Position numbers and translations under genes: made by a program. DNA of 29,328 nucleotides from Protostelium mycophagum (taxonomy: Eukaryota > Evosea > Variosea > Protosteliida > Protosteliaceae), in contig KV921000.1 in NCBI GenBank assembly GCA_002081555.1, positions 1-29,328 on the forward strand, read 5' to 3'. A model generated the notes under the pieces. It was given only the letters and a program-made list of their open reading frames with translations. It made no database searches and had not been told where the DNA came from. Shown here in pieces: positions 1 to 10,470 of this stretch. Positions within the stretch are counted from its first letter, which is position 1; each line of letters opens with the position of its first letter.

Positions 1-629
1 TTGTTTGATGATGGCCTTGGATGCTATGCCCACCCATCTTTCTGCGGTCCTATTAGCCTGTGGGTGATACGGTGTAATCAATCAGTGATCAAAACCGGTG
101 GTGTCTTGAATGTCTTGATGAGTTCATTGACAAATTCTGAGCCATTGTCTGTCTCTTTGGGAATCCAAATAAACAGAAAATGCCTATCAATGCTGTGGCC
201 ACGCTGAGTGATGACTTGTCTTAAAGTGGTTGTAGCGGGTACAGATGTCAACGCAGACTAACAGGAAGTGATTTCCTCTATCTATTGTTTGCCATAGACC
301 AGCTAGGTCTATTGCATAATGATCTCCCGGTAATGATGCTGTTATTGCTAATATTGGATGGTAACCTTTTCTAAATACTGCGTGTCTCTGACATTGAATG
401 ACTGTACTAATTTTGCTGCTTAGATTGTTGAGCCTGGCCAGTTGATGCCTCTATTCCTGAGACTCTGTACTATGGTATCTGCTCTAAAATGCCCAAAAAG
501 GTGTGTTTGCAGAAAGAGTTCCTTGCAATATTCTTCTGCAGTTTCCTCAAAATCTTCTGTTAATGAAATTGGCCTCTCCAAACCCATTGGTTCTCTTTCT
601 ACTGATAATATGTTCTTGATATCTACCAA
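1..629 (-). mobile_element. Decayed Ty3/gypsy-type integrase fragment
   Basis: On the minus strand, 629-420 reads as an integrase N-terminal zinc-binding region: an H-x3-H-type stretch (THLFGHFRAD) followed by the typical RNRGINWPG segment. Further along the same strand, about 215-1 gives an integrase core piece with IFCLFGFPK and DNGSEFVNEL, the block around the second catalytic Asp of Ty3/gypsy integrases. The next block (TPYHPQANRTAERWVG) follows in another frame after a stop. The first catalytic Asp and the final Glu are not readable, and the segment between 215 and 420 is broken by stops, so this is a remnant, not an active enzyme. It runs off the left edge of the window. The family assignment rests on remembered motifs only. 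Confidence 0.75.
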
Positions 630-1225
630 TTTGACACAAATGGGGTAGTACTGAGTGTTTGCTGCTGGTAAAGCTGTGATAGATAGTCTGAAAGGACATT
701 GAGTACTCCCAGTTTATGATGGATGGTCATGCCATATCCAAATAACTCCTCAAACTAGTTTATAATCATAGGGTTGTGTTTTGGTTGTGTTTGTATATAC
801 ATAAGTGCCATGTGGTCTGTGTAAAACATCAAGTGTGATTCCTTTCTAATAGGGACAGTGTCAGGCATCGATGACATGCAAGAACGAATAAATTAATATA
901 ATTTATTCGCAAGTCGCAACAACATTTAAGTCAACGTTGTTGTTTATTTAAAACCTGTTGGTTCTCTTTCCAGTGACAGTATGTTCTTGATGTCCGCCGA
1001 TTTGACCCTGATAGGGTAGTATTGGGTGTTTGCTGCTGGGTAAAGCCATAATAGATAGTCTGGAAGGACATTGGGTACTCTCAGTCAATGATGAATGGTC
1101 ATGTCATAACCTAATAACTCTTTGAACCAGTTTATAATCATGGGGTTGAGTTTTGGTTGTGTTTGTATGTATGTAAGTGCCGTGTGGTCTGTGTAGAATG
1201 TGAAGTGTCTATCCCAGAAATATGT
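588..1225 (-). mobile_element. Duplicated reverse-transcriptase RNase H segment of the same element
   Basis: Two diverged direct copies, about 588-858 and 957-1222, carry the same minus-strand reading: a TDHxAL block (RNase H of Ty3/gypsy polyproteins), then QTQPKxNPMIINWF, then a leucine-rich stretch leading into the integrase start (DIKNILS..ERE). In the usual order RT-RNase H-integrase this lies just upstream of the integrase fragment, so it belongs to the same decayed element, but the RNase H/linker part is present twice. Both copies contain stops or frame breaks. The roughly 100-bp spacer between them is AT-rich and contains a hairpin. Confidence 0.7.
885..909. repeat. Perfect 10-bp inverted repeat between the RNase H copies
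   Basis: Arms CGAATAAATT and AATTTATTCG flank a 5-nt loop (AATAT). A second, looser pairing (CAACAAC with GTTGTTG) follows at about 915-945. The pair of hairpins sits exactly between the two RNase H copies, as if a small insertion or a recombination scar separates them. Confidence 0.7.
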
Positions 1226-1372
1226 GTGTCCTTTTCTGATTGTGAAAATCATGCCCAATAATTCTCAACTTAAAGAAATGCAAGTTTGGACAGAACCAAG
1301 TGGGATTTCTGGGACACATTGTCGACAAAGCTGGTGTACGTATCAATCTGTACATAAAAATGACGAGCTAAT

Positions 1373-1660
1373 TTGTGTGCAGTCAAGCTTCTCAACCAAT
1401 TGGCGGAGGACCATCAGAAAATGAAGGAGGACTATCAGAAATTGAAGGAGGACCATCAGAAAATGAAGGAGGACAACAGACAATTTAAGAAGAAATTCAG
1501 AGCCATAGAAACTAGCGTCAAAGATGCTGTTGGGTCCATTGGAGATGCTGTAGACAAATTGCAGGGGGGACCACCCCAATCATCTACGGGCAGCAAAAAC
1601 TGCCAAAATTTACTGGTAAATTCCAGGTTGAGACGGGCCACGAGAGTAGATCAGAAATAG
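1373..1660 (+). pseudogene. Gag-like coiled-coil fragment
   Basis: The plus-strand frame encodes a charged coiled coil built from near-repeats of the type DHQKMKEDYQKLKED, followed by a proline-rich GGPPQSS turn. In a shifted frame the next residues read KLPKFTGKFQ, a block that usually opens the capsid part of Ty3/gypsy gag proteins, so I read this as a frame-broken gag N-terminus. It lies on the strand opposite to the pol remnants, so it is either inverted or from another copy. No ATG with good context was seen. A host coiled-coil gene cannot be excluded. Confidence 0.4.
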
Positions 1661-1693
1661 ATCCTTGATGATAATGGTAGCTATCTGACTCTT

Positions 1694-2057
1694 AGATGTT
1701 GTCTCAGAGCTGAGATCAATTCACTTCTTTGTTTGCTTAGGATACACTCCGGAAATCAGACACACAAATTGATCTCAGCTCAGAGACATCATCCAAGCGT
1801 TGGATAGCCATAAAACATCCAAGCGTCGGATAGCCATAAACCGCTCTAAAACACATCGCCAACAGACTGCCGTGGCCGGTAGTTTTCGTTCCACTGAGTG
1901 GTCCCCCCCCCAACAGACTGCGAACTCCGGAAATCAGACACACGAATTGATCTCAGCTCAGAGACATCATCTAAACGTCGGATAGCCATAAAACCGTTCT
2001 AAAACACATCACCAACAGACTGCCGGTAGTTTTCATTCCACTGAGTGGTCCCCCCCC
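1694..2057. repeat. Tandem repeat (about 165 and 134 bp) with flanking inverted repeat and poly-C runs
   Basis: Unit one (about 1746-1911) and unit two (about 1924-2057) share ACTCCGGAAATCAGACACAC at the start and CACTGAGTGGTCCCCCCC at the end, with an internal deletion in unit two. Each ends in a run of 8-9 C. An inverted partner of the GATCTCAGCTCAGAGACATC segment lies at 1694-1721, so 1694-1793 could fold into a stem of about 25 bp. The arrangement resembles nested terminal repeat debris next to the gypsy remnants, but no target-site duplication could be defined. Confidence 0.75.
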
Positions 2058-2069
2058 GTGTTTTTCAAG

Positions 2070-2637
2070 AAATTAGTCAACCAGTTGGAGGAGAAAAGCA
2101 ACAGCGCAGTATTCGTTAAGAATTTCCGTGTTGAAATCAACCAGGTAACATAGACATCTATTATGTAGCGAGGATTGACTGAAATAGACTGTTTTCGGAG
2201 CGGCTGGCTCTCGGGCCCAAGCTTTCTTTACACCCGAGACTATGAATCGTGCTGCGACGGCTGCAAAGAAGATAGAAGACAGCTCGGGTACGCTGCAAGA
2301 TACCGCCAAAGCCGCCACTATTGCGGCTGTAGATGCGTACCCTCCTTCTGAACGCGCATTCTACGCAAGCATTTTCGCCGAACTATTCAGAGAAAATCCG
2401 AAGGCGTTCGAGGGCGCGAGAGAAGTGGCCGAAATGTACGTAACGTTGACCTGAAGAAAGTATAATCTGAATAGGTATGACACGAACAATTATATAAAGG
2501 CTTTAGAGAAGAAGATGGACCAGCAGAATGTAAAAATGGACAATTTGCAGAGCGAGATGGCTGAAATGAAGAACTTGATTTTGCAGATTGTTCCCAAGAC
2601 TGAGATCATTCACAAATCAACCATGATGGAGGAGTAA
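2070..2637 (+). CDS. 5'-truncated small coiled-coil protein, unknown function
   Basis: Three exons join in frame: about 2070-2144, 2188-2435 and 2475-2637 (stop TAA). The readable product is about 160 residues: an N-terminal KLVNQLEEK helix, a middle helical region (SERAFYASIFAELF), and a C-terminal coiled coil (KALEKKMDQQNVKMDN, then LQSEMAEMKN) ending in MMEE. Introns are GT-AG and 39-43 nt long. There is no upstream in-frame ATG: the frame runs back into the poly-C repeat and meets a stop, so the 5' end is missing, further upstream, or was replaced by the repeats. The NQLEE segment resembles the gag-like fragment at 1380, so a transposon-derived origin is possible. I do not recognise the family. 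Confidence 0.45.
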
Positions 2638-2817
2638 AATAATTCGTCTTTTCATGTAATATCTTTCTATTACTTTGTATCTCTGACAATCCTCAAACTT
2701 GATCGTGTTCTCTGTATCACTCTGGCGTTGATATACTGGCATGTAAGGTTCACAAGCGTCCGCGAGAGTGTTGACGTACGCTGCATGGGCTACAAATACT
2801 TTCTTGGTGGATAAATA

Positions 2818-2835
2818 TACCGCCACGTGGCGGTA
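2818..2835. repeat. Perfect 18-bp palindrome TACCGCCACGTGGCGGTA
   Basis: A fully self-complementary site with a CACGTG (E-box/G-box) core flanked by TACCGC/GCGGTA. It lies between the coiled-coil gene (ends 2637) and the 3' end of the DEX1-like gene (2977). It could be a dimeric bHLH/bZIP-type binding site or the closing stem of an unidentified RNA; the sequence alone does not decide. The rest of 2638-2976 holds no gene I can support; a 69-codon minus-strand frame there is not convincing. Confidence 0.6.
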
Positions 2836-2976
2836 CTGCCATGATCATAGGTAGTAGTTCAATAGAAAAAATATTTCCTTACACATATCTATAAGTAGAA
2901 GAATTTTAACAGGCGTGACAATGTTAACAGTCTTGATGAAATAACAAATCATCTGAAATATTTAAACTTTAAATCT

Positions 2977-5900
2977 TTATGCCAGGGGAAGACCTGCATC
3001 CTTTCTAGTGAAGAAGTAAGTGAAAACGGCCATTCCAAAAATAGGTCCCAAGAGGACATACTGTTGTAGTCAGCGTTGTAGACGTACTTTATATTTCCCC
3101 GAAATTTACCTTGATAATTCTGTAGAAATGTGAGTGAAAAGTCACGGAAAAAGAGTCGAAAAAAGCTTGGCCGTATTCGTTTGTCATTTCTATGTGAATC
3201 ATTGTAGATAGACGTTGTTCCGGAGAAATCAATTGTTCCGTGTAAAATCCTGGCGAGGTGTAGTTCTTTGAAAAAAGAAGTTGGTTTCCATATAAAATCT
3301 ATTGTTTTCAAAAATTTTCAAAATTCAATTTTCTGAAAGAATTTTGGTTTCATTTTCTCTTTGAAATTTCGTTTTTTTTTCGATTTTTAAAGTTTAATTT
3401 TCTGACAAATTTTTTTATTTTGTTGTAAAATTTCAACTTTTTTTAGATTTTTTGGATTCTTTTGCATTTTTTTGCATTTTTTTTGGATTTTATACGAACC
3501 TTGACCCTGTACATCTGTGGCTTTGTGTGCTTCAGGCGTTTGTCGACAATCTCAAACTGTACGGAGAATTTGTTCCTCGAGATATCTCGGGTGTCACGGT
3601 TCTGCGCTCTCACGAAAATTCCTTGAAAATTCTCCCGCGCAGTGTAGCCGTTCCTGCCTTGATTGAAGCTGACCCTTTGAAATTTCAGTGAAATCTCTGA
3701 TCGAATCTTCTGGTTAAAATCTTGGAAAATTCATATGATTTTCGTGGAAATTTCGCACCATGGTTTCAGGGGGTGGTAAGGTGATGATGTCGCGATGAGA
3801 TATACATTTCCGTGTCTTGTCGTAACGACAAGGTCCATCTTGCCATTACCGGTGACGTCATCAGCCAATACCATACTGAACCTGAAAAGTCAAGGAAATT
3901 TATGAGAGATATACAGAATAAAATCTTTTCTTCGAAAAACAAATTTTTTTTGTCGAAAAAAATACAAAAAGATAAAAATCTAAAATTCCGAATTTTTAAA
4001 AATCAAAAATAATTCAAAATAAAATTTCAAAGCAAAATTTCAAAATAATATAAAAGATACGAAGTCTCCCCGAGGTCGATTCGTTGTACACAGAGGCTCT
4101 TCCCGTGGATGACATATAGACTCCCATCTTGTGATACAACACTCATGTGCAGCCCTGAACTTCTTTGTGGTGGAGAACTCAAATCTACTAATAAGATCTA
4201 GAAAATATTTTTCAGAAAATTTCAGAAATCTTTTTAAGATTTTTCTTTTCAGAAATTTTTTTCAGAATTTTTTCAGAAATTTCTCAGATTTTATTTTCAG
4301 AAGTTTTTTAGAATCAAGAAAAAATTAACTTTTGAAAAATAATAGAAAAACGTGATATCCGGACCTGAGACACGATTCTTCCGGGTAATTTGATCGGAAA
4401 ATTGTGCACCGAAGTACCATCAGTCCCCTTCCTAGAATTTTCTCAGAATCTTCGTGATCATCTTCTCGGAAGATTCGTATGAATGTGTTGTAGACTCACA
4501 ATGCAAAGACGAAGCCCTCGTTTGTGCCGATGATGATGTCCATCACCCCATCTCCATCAATGTCACCCACTGATGGCGCCTTGAAAAAATTCAAAACTTA
4601 AAAATAAAAAGAACCGCCAATCGTACATGTTTTCAGAAATGAAGGATCGAGGTCAGAATAAGAGTGTGATCTACAACGAACCTGACTTGGATACCCCGAG
4701 ATTCTGGCGTCCCAAAGAATTGTGCCGTCGTGTTTGAATACGACCACGTTCGAATTTACGTCACACCCGATGATCTCTGTTTTTTCTCAGAAATTTCTGG
4801 ATTATGGAATTGGATGAAGTTTCACCTAATTCTCCGTCACCGTTTACGTCCTCTACAACGATGGAGCTAAAAATAGAATCCATCTCCATTTTGGACACAA
4901 TCCTCCCGTTTGCGTTGATGATGTAGATTGCACCGAGCCCCGTACCTGTGAAATTTCTCAGAAATTTCGGTTGTTGTAGACATATCATCCGAATTTGTAC
5001 AAAAATAAACTTTCTCGACCTTTTATCATTTTGTTTGAAAAATATTAAATTTGCCGCCAAAAGATGAGATTCGAATTTCAAAAAGTACCTATCAGGATTT
5101 CTAAACGGCCGTCCGCGTCGAAATCAGCGACAGTCGGTGACGTGTGTACATAAGCAGGATTCCGTGAATTTTCGCTGGTGATGTCCAAGTCTGAAAGTGT
5201 CAACGAAATTTCAAAGAATTTTTTAATATCAAATAAAATAATTTTTTTTAGATATTAAAATGACGAAAAGTTTTCAAAATTTAAAAATATAAACATTAAA
5301 AAATTTGTAAAAAGATTGGAAAAATAAAATACCTAGTGTCCATTTGATTCCGCCGGTCTTGGGGTCAAATACGACAATCCCGGAGGCTACATACTCTGAA
5401 ATGTCGACATCCACCGGTAACAACTTCATGTTGCTGGGGTCAGAGTATTTTTTTCTGAATTTGTGTCACCATAGTGATCGTTGTAGATGTATTATTTGTT
5501 CTTCTTGTGTTTTGACTGTGATTTTCTTCACCAAAAAACTTTTTGGTAGTTTTTATTATTATTCACAAAACTTTCATTCTGAAATTCATCCGAAAATTAA
5601 AAATCTTTGAAATTTCCACGAAATTTCGGAGGAAACTCACGCGTCGAAGTAGTAAGAGACAGGGACGATCAACTCGAAACTTCCGTCATAATCGAGATCT
5701 ACAACGACGGGGGTGTTCAGAATATGGGCGTCGACGTAGACATGCGAACTGTCGTTGAAATTTCCACGATTTTTCTTGAGCCATCGGTTGTAAGAGGGGG
5801 AGTTGAGGGGGTCATAATTCGCCATGACGTGTGATACGTAATTCTGGGGTGTCGACGTCGACATAAACAACTGTGTACATCAACAGTTGTATAATTAATA

Positions 5901-7494
5901 TTTATAAATGAATTGAAAATATTCTTTACTTTGGATGACGTCGTCTTTTTGCATTGTGAAAATTCGATGAGAATTTCTTGAAACTTCTGAGAAAAGTCAC
6001 GGAAATTTCACCTCAAAGCTCTCCACAGCTTCAGCAGAAAGCGATCCCTTCATGTCACACGGAATTTGTGTTCCAAACTTGTTATGTTCGTCTCTGTACA
6101 TTTTTTCTTCCAATAATTTTCTTCCGGAATTGATTTTTTCCGATCCGGATGCGGAATCCTCCGATTCATCCAGAGATTGTAATTTTCTTCCGGAACTAGA
6201 TTTTCTTCGGTGTGATTTTTCTGATTTTTTTTCTTCCGCATTTTCTTCTTCCTTCGGTGCAAACGGAAAAACCGGTTCGCCGGAAATCTAATTTTTTTAG
6301 AATTTTTCAATTTGAAAAAATCTGATTCTGAAATTTTGAGAAATTTTTTTCTGATTTTAGAATCTTCAGGGAAAATCTGGTGAAATATCCGTGAAATGTA
6401 TACTTGGCCTGGATTTTTTATGTATTGTTGGTTGTTTAGAGACAGAGATACTTCCATACTTTTAATTTTCAGCATGCCTCTGGACCAATCTTTTGAGACT
6501 CGAAGAGGGGGCACCTTTATGGTGGTGTCTAACTCCGGAAGTCCGTGCTCACTACAACGGTGTTTGAGCGTCTACAACGCTATAATATATTTTTTATTTG
6601 GTGATACAAAACATGGTACATCAATAGTTTTGTCGGAGGAGATTTTTCTTTGCAACAAATAAACTCTGAAAAAATGCATAAAATGGAATTTTCCGGTTGA
6701 AATTCGAATAAAATTAAAATTTAAAATAAAATTCAAATTAATCATAAAATCCAAAGTAAAATTCAAAATAATATTTAAAATAAAATTCAAATTCAAAATA
6801 AAATCCTCACGTCAAAAAAACAATCTCTGCTGATTCTGTTGAGACGATGATCTCATTCCGGGCATCTCCTTCCATGTCGTAGGATAAAGGGCTGGCTAAG
6901 AAGCTGGAAGAAGTAAAGGCGAAGGGCCATCCTATGATCAGTCATCATAATGAAAATCATCTTCAATGTGATTATAGTGAGGGACGACTGTAAACAATTT
7001 GAGGCGTGATTATAAGTTAGAAGGTGCAGATGAATAATCATTGTACAGTATTGACTCATTTACCTGGTGCTTTATGTCCTCTGCTGTCTATTACTTCCAC
7101 AAATGACTTTGAAGTTGCAACCACAATCTCTTTCGAACCATCACTTTTACTTTCAGTTTTTGCCTTCTTTGTATTTCCAAATGATCACCTGTTCACATCT
7201 TGTATTATTGGAGTACTGTATACAGGAGAACCGAGTTCTGCTCTCCAAAGTAGATTTAGACCCAAATCACATTTCAAAGACTCATCCTTTGCATCTTTGC
7301 TGCTGTTGGATCATTAGAGGTGACCGATTTTGAACGTATCAGACGCACTAAAATATGTTCTCTGGTCGAACTGGCTCCTTTTCTCTGTATTTGTTTGTTG
7401 GTAGAGGTGCAGGTTGTGGTTCAGGTCCAAATGTGACATTTCCTAAAGTGATCGAGATGATGGACAGGAGAAGTAGGCCTGGGGATGTTCTCAT
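2977..7494 (-). CDS. DEX1-like FG-GAP repeat membrane protein
   Basis: Eighteen exons (7349-7494, 7189-7302, 7064-7143, 6811-6931, 6452-6551, 6012-6287, 5641-5870, 5333-5433, 5089-5190, 4826-4945, 4682-4776, 4500-4579, 4365-4431, 4061-4197, 3759-3881, 3500-3674, 3110-3298, 2977-3060) join with consistent phases into about 779 residues. Residues 1-20 form a signal peptide. The extracellular part carries FG-GAP/beta-propeller blades with calcium-loop-like motifs (DLDYDGSFE, DFDADGRLE, DVNGDGEL, DIDGDGVMD, DVTGNGKMD), interrupted after the second blade by a charged, Ser/Glu/Lys-rich insert (exon 6). A C-terminal hydrophobic segment (YVLLGPIFGMAVFTYFF) plus a short tail anchors the protein. Order, insert and tail match plant DEFECTIVE IN EXINE FORMATION 1 (YVDAHILNTPV, SFSMVLADDV, HPLKPW are diagnostic to me). 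The exon 7 acceptor is uncertain, with an optional 15-nt exon near 5950. The role is probably in the secretory pathway or at the cell surface. Confidence 0.92.
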
Positions 7495-7677
7495 GGTGTT
7501 GTGTGATCTGCCAACCTCGCCTCATTTATGACTTTGGCGGGTTGTATTGGAAATTAACCATGAAGGAAATGCTGCCACATTTATTTTTCAACCACTTCAA
7601 GCTCAAGGAAGCACCACACACCCAAATCAAACGCTCGGCTTCTGACTCTTTACCAGCTAAATCTCATCCATAGAATA
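7495..7677. promoter_or_regulatory. Shared upstream region of divergent genes
   Basis: This 183-bp gap separates the DEX1-like start codon (7494, minus) from a candidate small gene (ATG 7678, plus), so both promoters must lie here or within the genes. No TATA box or other clear element was seen. Confidence 0.3.
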
Positions 7678-8053
7678 ATGTCTGATCAACATGATGACGA
7701 GATGAAGAAATACCTCAATAATTTGATCTCTTTCACACCTGAAGACGCTGTAGACGCTGGAACAATAAACAGCTACAATTGAAGAGAATCAAGGCCGCTC
7801 AGACTGCCCCCGTCGGTGAGTCTGGACCTTTCTTCTTTTTCTTTTATTCTGTGTATGCACCCACCACCGATCACGCAGGCGGTTGTAGTTGCGATTAACT
7901 TCTTTAAATTTTTTCGCGAACACGAAGTTCTACACCGTGATGCAGCGATACAACCTCCAGGAATTATTCTTAATCGCGACTCAAACATTCACTGATTACA
8001 GTTCAGATCAATCGGTCAGAAATGCAGGCTCTTATCAACGCATGTCCAAATGA
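7678..8053 (+). CDS. Small two-exon protein, unknown function
   Basis: Exon 7678-7749 starts MSDQHDDEMKKYLNNLISF and is acidic/amphipathic. Exon 7889-8053 begins after a GTTGTAG acceptor and reads KFYTVMQRYNLQELFLIATQ before ending with RMSK. Joined in phase 0 they give 78 residues. The second exon looks coding because the frame avoids stops and has a helical, aromatic-rich composition. A competing reading retains an internal segment (QLQLKRIKAAQTA) and would need a frameshift or a 23-nt intron, so the model could also be a damaged longer gene. No signal peptide or transmembrane segment is seen and the family is not recognised. Confidence 0.4.
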
Positions 8054-8614
8054 AGTGCTTCCTGCCTGGTGTATGCGCGAACCGCTGTAAATTATATACC
8101 CGGGGCGATGACATTAATGAACAAAGTGAGTTGATGCAAATTTGGTAAGATTCCCCACTTCTCGGTAATAAACACGTTAATTACCGAGATTTTTAACGTG
8201 GTGCGGGGAATCTGACCAAACTCTACAATATTCCATTTTTCAAATGCAACGGTCAAATTTCTTTGGTATCTTCAGGAATTCTCCGTGAATTTTCTGATAA
8301 AATGACAAGAAAATATGGGACTTGCCAAATTCTCCAATGTAAGAACAATGCTGCGGTCTCCCAGAGACAGCGCTCAAAATGATATAGAGAATCTCAGCCT
8401 TATCAATGAACTGATTGAGGCCTATGGTTATTAAAATAACATGGAACCTACAACTACTTCCCCGTGCTTCAGGGCATTAGTACTGAAATCTCCGCACAAA
8501 CTCTGCAAGATTGGCTCCTTGTGATTGTTTCTTTGATGTCCGCTTGGTTTTTCCGTTGTGCCAAGGCCGAAACTCACTGTTAATGTAATTCCAGTGAGGA
8601 GACGTGCGATCTTC
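8054..8614. other. Gene-poor spacer with interleaved inverted repeats
   Basis: No confident gene. A 28-codon frame (8348-8434, MLRSPRDSAQND...) has a plausible end but no supported upstream exon. The notable content is at 8149-8212, described separately. Confidence 0.4.
8149..8212. repeat. Interleaved inverted repeats with pseudoknot topology
   Basis: Three perfect complementary pairs occur in 64 bp: GATTCCCC (8149) with GGGGAATC (8205-8212) encloses CTCGGTAAT (8161-8169) with ATTACCGAG (8180-8188), which interleaves with CACGTTAA (8173-8180) and TTAACGTG (8193-8200). The order A-B-C-B'-C'-A' is that of an H-type pseudoknot closed by an outer stem. As DNA it could equally be overlapping binding sites. 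The CGGTAA/TTACCG word recurs elsewhere in the window. Confidence 0.65.
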
Positions 8615-9200
8615 CCACGACCTGTCAGATATCGACTTCCGCTGTCATTTGATGCTGCCAAAACCACCGAGATCTGACAGTTTTCCGTGTGTTTTCGTGT
8701 GATGAAAACAAATGAGACATAAACAGAGCAACACGATGAAGCAGCAAGGCAAGTCATTCTTAGAGGTCGCGAGAGGACAGAGGCAGTACCGACTCGGCTG
8801 AGTTCTTGATGCTGAACGATCTTTTAAAGACGAAGAGCACAAGATCAGGCCAAAAAGAGTTGTGTCGCCCAAAGGATCTGCTTCTTCATCTCTGAATCGG
8901 ATGATCATTTCCAACTCGAGACTCATTTTATTAAGAAGAGATCTCGCCATTTTCGGACGGACTTTCTGGTTAGGACCTGATCAGATCAGAACGAACTTGC
9001 ACAACGCGGAACATCACATCGTGTGGAAATCAAAGTCTTCGATCACCTCGACCTATGCTGAAAGTCTTTAGATCTCATTGTGAATAAGATTAAATGTATA
9101 GAGGATGACAATTATTTTTTCTAATGTGAATTGAAAAAATCAAGAATTATCACTGCCGGCTGGCCTTTTGCATATCACTTTGAGTCTTATGTCCATCACA
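8615..9200 (-). pseudogene. Decayed duplicate of the 3' exons of the PHD finger gene
   Basis: This stretch aligns by eye with 9905-10470, which holds the last three exons and 3' flank of the PHD gene. Shared blocks include TGGAAATCAAAGTCTTCGAT, AACAGAGGCAGTACCGAC and AGACGAAGAGCACAAGATCA. In this copy the exon equivalent to 10278-10332 begins with a stop (ATC TAA) and the one equivalent to 10404-10466 has lost its frame, whereas the other copy remains open. A 101-codon minus frame (8645-8950) crosses exon and 3'-flank equivalents and is probably fortuitous. It is a partial tandem duplication now out of use. Confidence 0.7.
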
Positions 9201-9904
9201 ATCCTACAATAAATTCTATTACATTACCGCAATTGCTTTTCATTACAAATCCGTGTCTACGGGTGATGATCGACATAAACACATAAACTTTGTCAAAGCC
9301 AGGTGAAGATCAATGGTGGTTTCCAAAGCTACTGTAGTGCTAAAGATATGGAGGAGGCATGGGTGGTAGGTTTAGTCATGATACAAGTTGACACTGGAAG
9401 CCTTTGTTTTTGTCAACTTATTGTCTATAGGTATCAACTGCAGAATATGGATGTGAATGTGTAATTGTTGATAAGTTTCATTTTATATACTGAGTTCTAC
9501 TACAATGTGAGATCTGCCTAATACCTGTCAGACTTACACAAAGAGGTTAGTGTGTCTTCGTGGTTTACTTCTGTGATGATAATGAGACATGCACATTACA
9601 ACACAAATCATCTTACAACTCAACCTGATTTGGGGTACCTCTGCCGACAGTGTTCTAAGAGAATTATGGCTTTTCAGTTTGCTGTGCGCAATCGAGAAGA
9701 CTCAGATGTACTGACTCATTGTGTGGGAGAGAGGGCCGCACGAGGAGCTCCACACAAGATCAATATGGCTCATGTCAGTGGATTTATGATCTTCGGAGAG
9801 AAGAAGATGAGTGTGTTCTTGATGTATCAATATGTACCCCCCGGAGTTAGGACAGAAGGAACTCCGGTTTACGCGGTGTATTACGTGAAATCTCCGACGA
9901 TTTG
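9201..9904. other. Spacer between duplicated segments, no confident gene
   Basis: A 140-codon plus-strand frame (9552-9974) is the only long open stretch. It starts at a non-ATG codon, runs into the duplicated segment and has no counterpart in the other copy, so it is not annotated as a gene. I see no repeat or RNA gene here. Confidence 0.4.
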
Positions 9905-10470
9905 TCAGATCCCGATCTCCGCTGTCATTCATCATGTCAAGATCTCAGGGCTGTCTTGGTTTGCTTCTATGTGATGAAAACAAGCTGACATACACCAAAT
10001 GAAACGGCAAGGCAAGCCATTTTTTGGAGGTAGCGAGAGAACAGAGGCAGTACCGACGACCCGGCTGAGTTCTTGATGCTGGACGATCTCTTATAGACGA
10101 AGAGCACAAGATCAGGCCATGAGGAGTCGTGTCGCTAAGACACTCTTTGCTTCTCTGAATCGGTTATCATATTAAACCCAAGATTCATTTATTAAGCCCA
10201 AGCTCTTCACCCTTTCCTCACGATCCCTCCGGTGATGACCTGATCAGATCAGGCTTGGAACAGATGAAAACACTCACATCGCATGGAAATCAAAGTCTTC
10301 GATCATCTCGACTTCTGCTGAAATCTTCAGATCTCATTGTGAATAAAATACATCAGAAGGAAGACTTTTCTGAATGGAAATTGATGATGGAATGAAAAGT
10401 TACCATTGCTGGCGGCTTTCTGCATGACAGTTTTGAGAGTCTTTTTGTCCGTGATGATCTTAAACCCTGC
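9905..10470. repeat. Intact copy of a 0.57-kb segmental duplication
   Basis: Partner of 8615-9200 in the same orientation, with many indels. It covers the last three exons of the PHD gene and its 3' flank. Because this copy keeps all splice sites and frames, it is the working one. Confidence 0.75.

Noticed and set aside
6050-6514. 154-codon minus-strand frame rich in Lys/Arg
   Set aside because: It reads exon 5, an intron and exon 6 of the DEX1-like gene in the wrong frame; the spliced frame gives the family-like sequence.
9552-9974. 140-codon open frame on the plus strand
   Set aside because: No ATG at its start, crosses into the duplicated segment, no counterpart in the other copy, no splice context or recognisable motif.
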